Part shown: piece by piece, positions 9,001 through 12,080 of the stretch | How positions within the stretch are numbered: the stretch's first letter is position 1 | Layout of the letters: each line of letters begins with the position of its first letter | Position numbers and translations under genes: made by a program | From: JAIVGV01 sp035295985 | GTDB taxonomy: Bacteria > Acidobacteriota > Blastocatellia > Pyrinomonadales > Pyrinomonadaceae | NCBI GenBank assembly: GCA_035295985.1 | Contig: DATHBT010000230.1 | Location: 1 to 14,028 of the forward strand | Direction of reading: 5' to 3' | DNA: 14,028 nucleotides | Notes under the pieces: generated by a model | Database searches by the model: none | The model's input: the letters and a program-made list of their open reading frames with translations, nothing else | Told to the model about the DNA's origin: nothing

Positions 9001-9832
9001 TCGTCAGCCGGCCGCAGCCGTCGGCGCGGCTCGTGCAGGTGTAGGACTGGGCGTGGTTGTTGTTGACGAACCAGATCATGCCGGCGACGGTGAGCTTGAC
9101 GGTGGCCGTGTCGGTGGCGTCGTCCGAGTTGCCCGCAGTGCCGTCGGGGCCGGCGTCCTTGATCGTGTAGGTGAACTCGTCCGTGCCGTCGTAGCCGGCC
9201 GGCGGGTTGTAGGTGAACGCGCCCGTGGACGTGTCCACGGTGACGTTGCCGCCGCGCACGCTCGCCGCGTCGAAGGCCGTGATCCTGATGGCCGTGCCGT
9301 CGGGGTCGGAGTCGTTCGTGAGCAGCCCCGACGCGGCGGGCACGTTGATGCGGACGTTGCCGAGCACGTCGTAGGAGTCCGCGCGCGCGAGCGGCTGCGT
9401 CTGGACGGAGTTGCTGACGAGCGTGAGGTTCGCGTTGTTGGTCAGGTCGTTGAGGAACTTGACGTCGTTGGCGTCGCCCGTGCCGGTGTTCTTGATCGTC
9501 ACCGTGTAGGTGAGGGGGACGGGGTCGCCGGGGCGCTTCGTCTGGTTGAGCGCGACGCCGTCGTCCATCGTCGCCGTGATGGTGGGGGTGCCCGCCTGCG
9601 GCGCGGCCAGCTTCGGAGCCTTAGCGTCCCCGTCCCCGCCCTGCTGCTGATCGCCGCCTTCGGCCGGCTGCGCGGCCCGGCCGTCGCTGACGGGGCGGGG
9701 CGCGCCGCCCTGCGCCCGCGCCCCGGCCGCGAAGAGCGGCGAGAGCGGCGAGACGAGCGTGAAGAGGGCCAGCAGGATGGCGGAGGAAGTTCTCGAACTG
9801 CGGAACTCGGAGCGGGGGTGCGTCGATTTCAT
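1..9832 (-). CDS. Giant secreted multidomain beta-strand-repeat surface protein (3' end outside window)
   Basis: This is a single open minus-strand frame. I translated it from the ATG at 9832 to position 2 and met no stop, so at least 3277 residues are present and the C-terminus lies outside the window. The start is fixed by AAGGAG four bases upstream and by the signal peptide that follows at once. Domains in order: signal peptide, DUF11-like, cadherin-like, long beta-helix, Q/P-rich hinge, conserved GTL-type repeat domain, Ig-like, second beta-helix, LamG, several cadherin-like repeats, Ig-like, Calx-beta, lamin-tail. Such mosaics of Ig, cadherin, LamG and Calx-beta folds are typical of large secreted adhesins or matrix proteins. 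The role in adhesion is inferred, and no catalytic site was recognised. The missing C-terminus would show the anchoring or secretion type (for example a sorting domain). It follows the three collar genes on the same strand after a 191-bp gap that contains a hairpin, so it may have its own transcript. Confidence 0.93.
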   Translation of the reverse strand, partial: MKSTHPRSEFRSSRTSSAILLALFTLVSPLSPLFAAGARAQGGAPRPVSDGRAAQPAEGGDQQQGGDGDAKAPKLAAPQAGTPTITATMDDGVALNQTKRPGDPVPLTYTVTIKNTGTGDANDVKFLNDLTNNANLTLVSNSVQTQPLARADSYDVLGNVRINVPAASGLLTNDSDPDGTAIRITAFDAASVRGGNVTVDTSTGAFTYNPPAGYDGTDEFTYTIKDAGPDGTAGNSDDATDTATVKLTVAGMIWFVNNNHAQSYTCTSRADGCGRLTTPFSDLLSFQAANTLVTPGTNNGDTVDPEAGDNIFLYTGNGDYTAPLTLKNTQKLIGQGATDTLATIALGAGNNPPAHSDPLPQTKAQNNILNPPTITSLTTGILLASDNTLRGFNVGAVGTAQAKIQGTSFGTLTVGKTSAPDINLSGAGRMLNLTTGSFAANSGFNSAASTGSSGDAALFLSGITPPAGGGTLTFVGVSTASAATEGVEVTGSTANIDFGDVTVTGGADGISLSNNTGGTRTFASITVQNNSGDAFRHTGGGGATTVTGATAITNPGNRGIVIQSSTTAVSFANASVMQSAGAGVLLGGASLGNSAAISFTDLDIAPDPTATAFFAQANTAAVTATSGTITASENAAVTAIGVSAMSLIPLSVTFDSVSCSMSNAVSQFCVNLQDTTGGLAMNGGSLTGGGGSTFNVLRGNATISYAGTVSQANGQRVVSVEGTTGGSVIFTNTVTATGNSTGVRIVNANGNVNFSALNLGTSGARLASNAVSISGGTGAYSLGAVSIFTNNAAGINATDADGAISTASGTVDATNGTAISIDGPSTLTTLGVTLNSISSTNAATNGVIVQDADGTFTMTPAGATEVTITNPTGTGLQVQNTSAAFSFADATVNGSGNGSGDDLGTGVLLSNNSGAITFGALNIAPDTGERGLLATDTNTSTLAGAITIGSGTITTTNDTAVEITGAGALTTPTNQRTPLNIQLTAVNTNGGDVAANGIRLQNTSAVNSPGGFRVLGTGGTCTNANTTGCTGGTINDTSGPDSATAPAGSGIHMQNVDSVSFTRMLVRDHPNYGIRGSNVNGFTLSTSVVRVNGTNGAGPFREGSVSFDGADFGGVGLTGSSAITNSDIRQGFFDNLRIFNNSGTMNLTVTGTTFRDNDAGVGNDNVSIEVNNSATGIVSITGSTFAAAKGDHFNVTLGNNAVSHITFTGNTLSGGHPTVLGGGIFIFAANWNGTARYNISNNQMTGTRQGHAIHTNKGSGTGAMQGTISGNQIGNAAVAESGASESSAITVAARGAGGSHVAVVSGNTVTQYDEFAINLEAGEDGGPNDPAANSSPSATSGPAASLDVTVTGNTAFTTVTTPNALHGIHMNFGILDGDNNNVCADIGGAGALANNVTNAAGDNTGGTPNNGGSDIRSRQRHATQVRLPGYGGSAFDTAAVAAYLAGRNLATTVTAQANDSVRANDGYVGGAACAQPQAPQTPTMPSTIIGGGEELTTQQAAAQQSSLPTTIPGLMITRQPQQQQAAGQVQTPVAPQPAAQPVAQPKAESAKSAASQTSRGGGEKSKKVVTGGKVGVAQPQAGMFEVTIGTLAAGDEVTITFQATISPALTPASASSLSNQGTVSGTNFSNVSTDDPETPTAGDATVTNIDKYEPTVTLSSGQNPSDQGQPVTFTATLGLGTAPGPAGPTQPAPTGTVIFRDQTDANQANWVTLCTETISGTTATCQTSALAGGDRKIVAHYGGDGRFDPATSNELTQTVQVCQSALTVTKTVDDGTAGTLRNAIANACSGAAISFDIAGDGPHTITLTSGELLIDKNLTITGPTNESVTVSGGNANLRAFHVSGGTVGISNLTVTGAKPTTGSGGGLLVEGSTTVVTVSGMTFTGNSANGGAGGAAGVAGSGAVLNIYNTTVSGNEANFGGGLYNSGATLNLVNVTVTKNDANNGDTNTPGAGQGGGISSESSTTNIRNSIITGNLGVAGKENILGTTVDQGNNLIGVDAGLDPVLASNGGPTQTHRLLANSPALDAGNNCVLIAGGCGANDPAVALTTDQRGPGFTRSADSLSDPDETATVDIGAFEVGVCQAPPADMVAWYTADGHANDIAGATSENGALQNGATFDTGKVGQAFKFDGADDIVTVSPPGALDITGSQLTIDGWIKPAANTTAFYFGRSASSDHPYVAYFVAGSGHDDVHIITKTSQDNTNLEYHTGYTPPVGDWTHLAFVYDGAAMKLYANGAQVFSGARTGNLLSSTLPFAIGNRVNDPIASFNGLIDEVEVFSRALSAGEIQAIYGANGGGKCRAPFAFDDSYQTDEDGGALTVNAPGVLSNDNDGNSQAITVADADPQTNGVQPVSGPSNAQSFTLNADGSFSYTPNANFAGQDTFTYKATDGASESNVATVTITVTAVNDPPAGADNTVNALEDTAYTFAVADFPFTDPLDSPANSLSAVTITTLPAAGALTNDGAPVSAGQSIPAANISGGKLKFTPAANANGTPYTSFTFQVQDNGGGTDLDPVANTLTINVTPVNDEPSFTKGPDQTVSEDAGAQTVPDWATNISAGPPDESGQALTFNVMVTGTTGTLSFSAGPAVGSDGKLTYTPAANTHGTATVSVTLSDNGGVANNGDDDTSPAQTFTITVSPVADGVSVEDATTRVSTQTALGDLTVTRDAADGAEVTHFKVTSITNGKVFLADGQTEVAEGGFVAFGAGGATELRFTPDANKSTPGGQTFSFTVRAAVCDTGDSCLGGATDTAAITVNKHDATVTITADTPDESFAGQPVTVTFTVTGATGSPGSPSGDVTISTNNGSETCTAAASVGQCQITLAAAGSHTLTATYAGDAVFNGATDTEPHTVVGASSVRINDGRARTSEGKIIFTLSLSAASGSQSISVSYATQPGTATEGAGPNCGAGDDYVAKSGTVTFAAGETFKTIEITLCPGEAEPDETFLVNLSNPNPPAVVIADGQATGTITDANEPGAILISEIRTSGPGAGGAGDLEDDFVELFNNSNEPVTVPSGGWGLFQQGAACTDAPVLIATVPETTVIPARGHYLIAGTGYSLDAVASRNGSFQEPLEVDRNVGLFSTTSLAGLSTAARLDAVGFGANAGGSCDLLREGAGLAPTQGSASEHSYYRKLNTGRPADTGANASDFLLVSTTPGILVGSAGASLGAPGPERSTSPIQRNDRVKSSLIDPQVSGQAAPNTERRSKQNCAPGAPPADPADECDPNRSQFGTFAIRRRWRNNTGANITQLRFRVVDVTAGTAPAGTADLRAITSVQTTVNLT
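443..898 (-). other. Lamin-tail-like domain (LTD; residues about 2979-3130)
   Basis: The sequence ILISEIRTSG, DDFVELFNNSNEPVTVPSGG with a following WGLFQ, then TTVIPARGHYLIAG and LDAVGFG matches the bacterial lamin-tail domain: an I-x-E-I strand, a D-F-V-E-L-x-N motif and a G-W-x-L strand. Bacterial LTDs occur in secreted proteins and are thought to be binding modules. The residues after it, down to the window edge, include a further beta segment (WRNNTGANITQLRFRVVD, GTADLRAITS) that I do not name. Confidence 0.8.
899..1282 (-). other. Calx-beta domain (residues about 2851-2978)
   Basis: The domain contains SEGKIIFTLSLSAASGSQSI, SVSYATQPGTA, DDYVAKSGTVTFAAGE, KTIEITLCPGEAEPDETFLV and GQATGTITD. 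The D-Y-x(4)-G-x-V-x-F-x-x-G-E core and the E-x-D-E-x-F strand are the Calx-beta hallmarks. Family members bind calcium and occur in cell-surface adhesins. Confidence 0.85.
1283..1531 (-). other. Ig-like Big_3 type domain (residues about 2768-2850)
   Basis: The segment reads GQPVTVTFTV, GSPGSPSGDVTIS, a Cys-x(10) Cys pair around ETCTAAASVGQCQITL, then GSHTLTATYAGDAVFNGAT. The L-T-A-x-Y-x-G-D-x-x-F ending with a preceding short Cys loop is the standard bacterial Ig-like Big_3/Big_5 signature. It repeats the fold seen at residues 1651-1760. Confidence 0.78.
1532..2941 (-). repeat. Run of cadherin-like/tandem-95 repeats in the giant protein (residues about 2298-2767)
   Basis: I see about four consecutive protein repeats of 110-130 residues. 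The first carries DDSYQTDEDGG, GVLSNDNDGNSQ, NADGSFSYTPNANFAGQDTF and VTAVNDPP. The second has ALEDTAYTFAVADFPFTD, LKFTPAANANGTPY and VTPVNDEP. The third has QTVSEDAGAQTV, KLTYTPAANTHGTATV and FTITVSPVADG. The fourth is more divergent (VSVEDATTRVSTQTALGDL, ELRFTPDAN). The shared Y/F-TP-x-A-N and V-N-D-x-P motifs are diagnostic of bacterial cadherin-like/tandem-95 repeats. They are diverged at DNA level, so this is an old array, not a recent duplication. Confidence 0.78.
2942..3586 (-). other. LamG / concanavalin-like lectin domain (residues about 2083-2297)
   Basis: The domain reads MVAWYTADGHANDIAG, GQAFKFDGADDIVTV, LTIDGWIKP, DDVHIITKT, WTHLAFVYDGAAMKLYANGA and NGLIDEVEVFSRALSAGEI. This is the full LamG_3 pattern: a W-Y-x-A-D-G start, a F-D-G-x-D-D strand, an I-D-G-W strand, a W-x-H-x-A-x-V-Y-D-G strand, and a closing I-D-E-V-x-x-F-x-R-A-L-S strand. 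Family members bind glycans or proteins, often with calcium. The ligand is unknown. Confidence 0.88.
3587..4552 (-). other. Second beta-helix ending in a choice-of-anchor-Q style motif (residues about 1761-2082)
   Basis: The domain begins with VDDGTAGTLRNAIANAC and FDIAGDGPHTITL, like the CSLREA-type start of Pmp-like beta-helix proteins. It continues with LTITGP, TFTGNSANGGAGG, YNTTVSGNEA, LVNVTVTKNDA and SIITGNLG. It closes with NGGPTQTHRLLANSPALDAG, then TDQRGPGF and VDIGAFE. That ending is the well-known choice-of-anchor-Q pattern, which in most proteins sits near the C-terminus. Here it is internal, with more than 1200 residues following. Confidence 0.8.
4553..5086 (-). other. Conserved GTL repeat domain and Ig-like domain (residues about 1583-1760)
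   Basis: Residues about 1583-1650 carry EVTIGTLAAGDEVTITFQAT, LSNQGTVSGTNFSNVSTDDP and DATVT. This beta domain is related to DUF11-type repeats and commonly follows beta-helices in secreted bacterial proteins. Residues about 1651-1760 contain PTVTLSSGQNPSDQGQPVTF, GTVIFRD, ATCQTSALAGGDRKIVAHYG and DGRFDPATS, the pattern of a bacterial Ig-like Big_3 type domain with two Cys that could pair. Both are spacer or binding modules by family knowledge. Confidence 0.72.
5081..5431 (-). other. Gln/Pro/Ala-rich low-complexity hinge (residues about 1468-1584)
   Basis: After a lone Cys (GGAACAQPQAPQTP) the sequence becomes a disordered stretch of about 115 residues with QPQQQQAAG, VAPQPAAQPVAQPKAES and then a lysine-rich patch (GGGEKSKKVVTGGK). 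It separates the large beta-helix from the following folded domains and reads like a flexible linker. The basic patch could also be a processing or binding site, but nothing in the sequence proves that. Confidence 0.7.
5432..9085 (-). other. Long right-handed beta-helix region of the giant protein (residues about 250-1467)
   Basis: The region opens with IWFVNNN, a Cys-containing segment and DNIFLYTGNGDYTAPLTL then KLIGQGAT. This is the entry cap I associate with beta-strand-repeat surface proteins. About 1100 residues of short strands follow, separated by Asn/Gly/Thr turns (ISLSNNTGGTRTF, GVLLSNNSGAITF, ITGNTL, ISNNQMTG and similar), the periodic pattern of a parallel beta-helix. The last part (GGSDIRSRQRHATQVRLPGY, then AVAAYLAGRN) is a more globular, conserved-looking cap. 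Helices of this kind serve as adhesins or carbohydrate-binding stalks. I see no lyase or hydrolase catalytic set, so a structural role is the conservative reading. Confidence 0.7.
9086..9601 (-). other. DUF11-like and cadherin-like domains (residues about 78-249)
   Basis: Residues about 78-148 contain GDPVPLTYTVTIKNTGTGDA followed by a loss-of-order pattern (LNDLTNN, LVSNSV), which matches the DUF11/conserved-repeat beta domain. Residues about 149-249 contain the run DSYDVLGN, LLTNDSDPDG, GAFTYNPPAGYDGTDEFTY and DTATVKLTV, the pattern of bacterial cadherin-like (Big_9/tandem-95 type) domains, including the calcium-site-like NDSDPDG loop. Calcium binding is inferred from the loop only. Confidence 0.75.
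9713..9832 (-). other. Sec signal peptide of the giant protein (residues 1-40)
   Basis: The N-terminus has a basic, serine-rich segment with Lys2, Arg7, Arg11 and Arg14. A hydrophobic core follows (AILLALFTLVSPLSPLF, about residues 18-34), then AAGARAQ. Signal peptidase I could cut after the Ala-Arg-Ala at residues 38-40. The next 35 or so residues are rich in Gly, Gln, Asp and Pro, like a flexible mature N-terminus. The protein is therefore exported through the general secretory route; the final location is not visible. Confidence 0.85.
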
Positions 9833-9836
9833 AAAT

Positions 9837-9842
9837 CTCCTT
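9837..9842 (-). promoter_or_regulatory. Ribosome binding site of the giant gene
   Basis: AAGGAG on the minus strand ends four bases before the ATG at 9832. It decides the start and confirms that this frame, not any of the long frames on the other strand, is translated. Confidence 0.85.
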
Positions 9843-9961
9843 GAAGTTTTCGCCGGCCGGCGGGTCGCCCGCCCGTTAAATCGCGGTCGCCGTGAGGGCG
9901 AGGACGCGTGCTCGTCTGATCCAAACTACTGACAGCGCACACTCGGTGAAGTTCGCGGCGT

Positions 9962-9999
9962 GGGGACGGCCCGAGCGGGAGGGCGCGTGGGCCGTCCCC
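9962..9999 (-). terminator. Terminator-like hairpin after the collar operon
   Basis: GGGGACGGCCC at 9962-9972 is perfectly complementary to GGGCCGTCCCC at 9989-9999, with a 16-base loop. It begins 25 bases after the stop of the third collar gene. There is no U-tract on either side, so it is a stable stem, not a classical intrinsic terminator. It could attenuate transcription into the giant gene or protect the collar mRNA 3' end. Confidence 0.45.
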
Positions 10000-10023
10000 G
10001 GCCCCGAATCGGCACAGCCGCCT

Positions 10024-10548
10024 CTACGGGCGCGGCGGGAAGACGCCCTGTAGGGCGATGCAGAAGCTCAGCGTCACGTACGGCTGCATGTTGTTGTGCG
10101 GGAGGCTGCCGCCCGCCGGCGCGAGCATCTGCGGGGCCATCTGCTGCAAGTTGACGTTGCTGGCTTGGTAGGCCGCGCCGCCGCCCGACCTGCCGTAGAT
10201 CACATTGGCCGTCGGGATCTGCACGTCGGCGACGTCGGGCGAGACCATGATGTTGTGAGTGTGGATCGGCATCTCGGAGACGAGCAGCGTGATGCTCTCC
10301 GAGCCGCCAATCTCGCCGAGGTCGCGAAGCGAAAGACCCTGACCCTGGCCGGGGTGCATGGCGGCGCTGCCTTCGAGATCGGGGAGCGCGAAGGTTGACT
10401 TGCCGTCGCCGCCGTAAACCGTGCCGAGCAGCGAGAAGAGGGCCGTGTTCTGCGAGAGCGGCAACAACTGCCCTTGGCAGAAGGCCCAGCCCTTGGGGGC
10501 GAAGTTGAAGGGGAAGATGCGGATTTCCGCAACAAAGGGGTCGGCCAT
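10024..10548 (-). CDS. Phage tail-collar domain protein, third of three
   Basis: This 174-residue protein has the full tail-collar pattern: EIRIFPFNFAPKGWAFCQGQ at residues 8-27, LFSLLGTVYGGDGKSTFALP at 37-56, then a His motif EMPIHTH with His96 and His98. The conserved C-terminus is GGS-LPHNNMQPY (146-157) followed by SFCIALQGVFP. In phage T4 gp12, a paired His-x-His in the collar region binds metal at the trimer axis, so the same role is plausible here. There is no signal peptide or membrane segment. It differs from its siblings in losing the R-V-P strand after residue 60 (SAAMHPGQGQ) and in a variable middle part rich in Gln and Gly. AAAGGAG six bases upstream overlaps the TAA of the preceding collar gene, implying translational coupling. 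Such proteins are often called microcystin-dependent proteins; the actual function is not established. Confidence 0.92.
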   Translation of the reverse strand: MADPFVAEIRIFPFNFAPKGWAFCQGQLLPLSQNTALFSLLGTVYGGDGKSTFALPDLEGSAAMHPGQGQGLSLRDLGEIGGSESITLLVSEMPIHTHNIMVSPDVADVQIPTANVIYGRSGGGAAYQASNVNLQQMAPQMLAPAGGSLPHNNMQPYVTLSFCIALQGVFPPRP

Positions 10549-10559
10549 CGTCGTCTCCT

Positions 10560-11078
10560 TTAGGTCGGCTGCGGGTACAACCCGAACAGCGAGATGATGT
10601 AGTTAATGCAGAGGAACGGCTGGCAGTTCTCGTGCGGCTGGCTGCCGCCCGCCGGGGTGACGCTGCCGGGGTTCATCGCGCCGGACGGCGAGTCGGAGAC
10701 GTACATCTTGACGGAGGCCGACTCGCCCGTCACGTGCCCGGCCGGGAGGTTGACGTTGCCGGCGTTCTTCGAGATCAGCAGGGCGTGGTTGTGGACGGGG
10801 ATCTGCTGCGTGGTCAGCGTCACGCTCTCCGTGCCCGCCGCCTCCCCCATCTGGTAGGTGACGCCGTCCGGCCCGCTGCCGAAGTGGAGGGGAACGCGAC
10901 TCTGGAGGTTCGGCAGGTTGAAGGTCGATTCGCCGTCGCCGCCGTATCTCGTGCCGATCAACTGGAAGAGCGTCTCGTTCTCGGAGATGGGCATCTGCTG
11001 CCCGGAGCAGAGCATCCAGCCCGCGGGTGCGAAGGTTCCGGCGAACATCCTGATTTCGCCGATGTATGGTTGTGCCAT
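10560..11078 (-). CDS. Phage tail-collar domain protein, second of three
   Basis: The 172-residue product carries EIRMFAGTFAPAGWMLCSGQ at residues 8-27, LFQLIGTRYGGDGESTFNLP at 37-56, RVPLHFG at 61-67, ESVTLTTQQIPVHNH at 84-98 (His96, His98) and GGSQPHENCQPFLCINY at 144-160. It has five Cys-free strands between and only Cys24, Cys152 and Cys157. The middle segment (about 100-143), unlike that of the siblings, includes SASVKMYVSDSPSG; this is where receptor- or partner-binding variation sits in collar proteins. AAAGGAG lies 12 bases before the ATG with a closer purine-rich AGAGGA. It is preceded by a 20-bp gap from the first gene and followed by an 11-bp gap to the third, so the three form one operon. 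Confidence 0.92.
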   Translation of the reverse strand: MAQPYIGEIRMFAGTFAPAGWMLCSGQQMPISENETLFQLIGTRYGGDGESTFNLPNLQSRVPLHFGSGPDGVTYQMGEAAGTESVTLTTQQIPVHNHALLISKNAGNVNLPAGHVTGESASVKMYVSDSPSGAMNPGSVTPAGGSQPHENCQPFLCINYIISLFGLYPQPT

Positions 11079-11098
11079 TGTGGTTGTCCTCTCCTTTC

Positions 11099-11602
11099 TT
11101 AGTTTGGCGACGGGAAGATGCCCACCAACGCGATGCAGAAGTTGAGCACGAGGTAGGGCATCATGTTGTTGTGCGCCTGGCTGCCGCCGACGTTCGAGAC
11201 GCTCGCGGGGTTGATCGTCAGCAGATCGTCGGCCGTGCGGTAGACGTTAAGCGCCTGCGCGAAGAAGTTCCCGACGGCCGTCGGCGTGTTGGTGTTGTCG
11301 CCGATGGACGACGCCTGGTTGAAGTGCAAGTGCTGCGGCATCTGCTGCTGGGTGAGCGTGACGGCGCTGCTGCCCGCCGCCTCGCCGAGCGTGTGGCCGT
11401 TGCCGAAGCTGATCGGAACCCTGCCTCGCAAGTTCGGCAGCGCGAAGTTGGTCTGCCCGTTGCCGCCGTAGGTCGTGCCGAGCAGCGCGAAGAGTGCCTG
11501 GTTCTGGTTGATGGGGAGAAGCTGGCCGTTACAGAATGCCCAGCCCTTCGGGGGGTAGTCGAACGAGAAGATTCTGATCTCAGAGAGGAACGGTTCTGCC
11601 AT
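11099..11602 (-). CDS. Phage tail-collar domain protein, first of three
   Basis: This 167-residue protein opens the collar operon. It has EIRIFSFDYPPKGWAFCNGQ at residues 8-27, LFALLGTTYGGNGQTNFALP at 37-56, RGRVPISFG at 59-67, SAVTLTQQQMPQHLH at 79-93 (His91, His93) and GGSQAHNNMMPYLVLNF at 139-155, then CIALVGIFP. The order of conserved blocks equals that of the two downstream paralogues; the middle third differs. AAAGGAG seven bases before the ATG at 11602 is a strong start signal. No secretion signal is present, which is usual for these proteins. Outside phages the family is found in bacterial chromosomes next to surface-protein genes, but its role there is unknown to me. No tail tube, sheath or baseplate gene is nearby. 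Confidence 0.93.
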   Translation of the reverse strand: MAEPFLSEIRIFSFDYPPKGWAFCNGQLLPINQNQALFALLGTTYGGNGQTNFALPNLRGRVPISFGNGHTLGEAAGSSAVTLTQQQMPQHLHFNQASSIGDNTNTPTAVGNFFAQALNVYRTADDLLTINPASVSNVGGSQAHNNMMPYLVLNFCIALVGIFPSPN

Positions 11603-11901
11603 CGATTGGCTCCTTTGAGTTCAACGGGGTTCGGAACTACTGCGGGACTCCGCGCCGCGCGCCGCGGCCGACGCGCTCCGGCATCGGAGGTGTGATGGTT
11701 AGGGGCTTGGGTCGGACAAGGTTCAACCGCAGGCCGGGGGTTAAGGGTTTACGCAACGGGAGTGTGGCGCGGTCTGAATCTACGGCAACGAGGACTGATC
11801 GTCGGGCGGTGGCGTTTCAGACTTAAAAGACGCCCGACGGAAGTGGCTTCCGAAAGACGCCGAGGATTGTAGCGGTTGCCCCCCGGCTTTTCAAGGCATT
11901 T

Positions 11902-11921
11902 CGGCCGCGGCCGCGGCCGCG
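11902..11921. repeat. Alternating GGCC/GCGC palindrome
   Basis: The stretch consists of three overlapping CGGCCG units and is self-complementary for nearly all of its length. It sits about 12 bases upstream of the candidate -35 box. It could form a cruciform or be a protein site; in DNA this G+C-rich it may also be chance. Confidence 0.5.
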
Positions 11922-11932
11922 TCACATTTTGG

Positions 11933-11961
11933 TTGTAAGTTCCGGGCCGAAGCAATACACT
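11933..11961 (+). promoter_or_regulatory. Candidate sigma-70 promoter for the Tat-protein/GNAT genes
   Basis: TTGTAA (11933-11938) and TACACT (11956-11961) are separated by 17 bases, and each matches four of six consensus positions. It is one of the few A+T-richer spots in the region and faces the plus-strand genes, leaving a leader of about 113 bases. This is a by-eye match and is not proven. Confidence 0.4.
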
Positions 11962-12000
11962 ATGCGCCGGCCGCGACCAAGCATTCCACCTCGCTACCGA

Positions 12001-12035
12001 AGGGCCCCTTAAAGTTCTACAGGGCCCGTCAAAGT
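12001..12035 (+). repeat. Direct repeat with 20-bp period, operator-like
   Basis: AGGGCCCCTTAAAGT at 12001-12015 and AGGGCCCGTCAAAGT at 12021-12035 match at 13 of 15 bases and lie exactly 20 bp apart, close to two helical turns. The pair sits in the leader between the candidate promoter and the start of the Tat-protein gene, where a repressor or an mRNA-level regulator could act. Confidence 0.55.
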
Positions 12036-12057
12036 AAGTCCATCCCCGTCCGCGTCC

Positions 12058-12080
12058 GAGAGGAGCTTGCAACCCCCCCC
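12058..12080 (+). promoter_or_regulatory. Ribosome binding site with C8 spacer
   Basis: GAGAGGAG (12058-12065) precedes the ATG at 12081 by 15 bases, longer than usual, and the last eight spacer bases are all C (12073-12080). A change in tract length by slippage would shift the spacing and so the strength of translation. Confidence 0.5.

Larger units (their letters stand above)
9833..10023. other. Leader/intergenic segment between third collar gene and giant gene
   Basis: This 191-bp gap holds an 11-bp stem just after the collar stop codon. It also holds a perfect 12-bp GC palindrome (9851-9862) overlapping a 6-bp stem with a 3-base loop (9859-9873), just upstream of the giant gene's ribosome binding site. 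I found no convincing -35/-10 pair, so whether the giant gene has its own promoter is unresolved. Confidence 0.5.
11603..12080. other. Divergent intergenic region with regulatory elements
   Basis: These 478 bases lie between the minus-strand collar operon and the plus-strand Tat-protein gene. Short open frames here lack ribosome binding sites and recognisable protein patterns, so I treat the region as non-coding. It holds a candidate sigma-70 promoter for the plus-strand genes, a GC palindrome, a 15-bp direct repeat spaced by 20 bp and a C-tract before the next start codon. For the leftward operon, TTGAAC-like boxes occur around 11715-11730 (minus strand), but without a good -10 partner. Confidence 0.6.

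Noticed and set aside
10024..11602. Remnant prophage or tailocin cluster
   Set aside because: Only collar-domain proteins are present. There is no tail tube, sheath, baseplate, capsid, terminase, holin, integrase or attachment site in the window, although genes just outside cannot be excluded.
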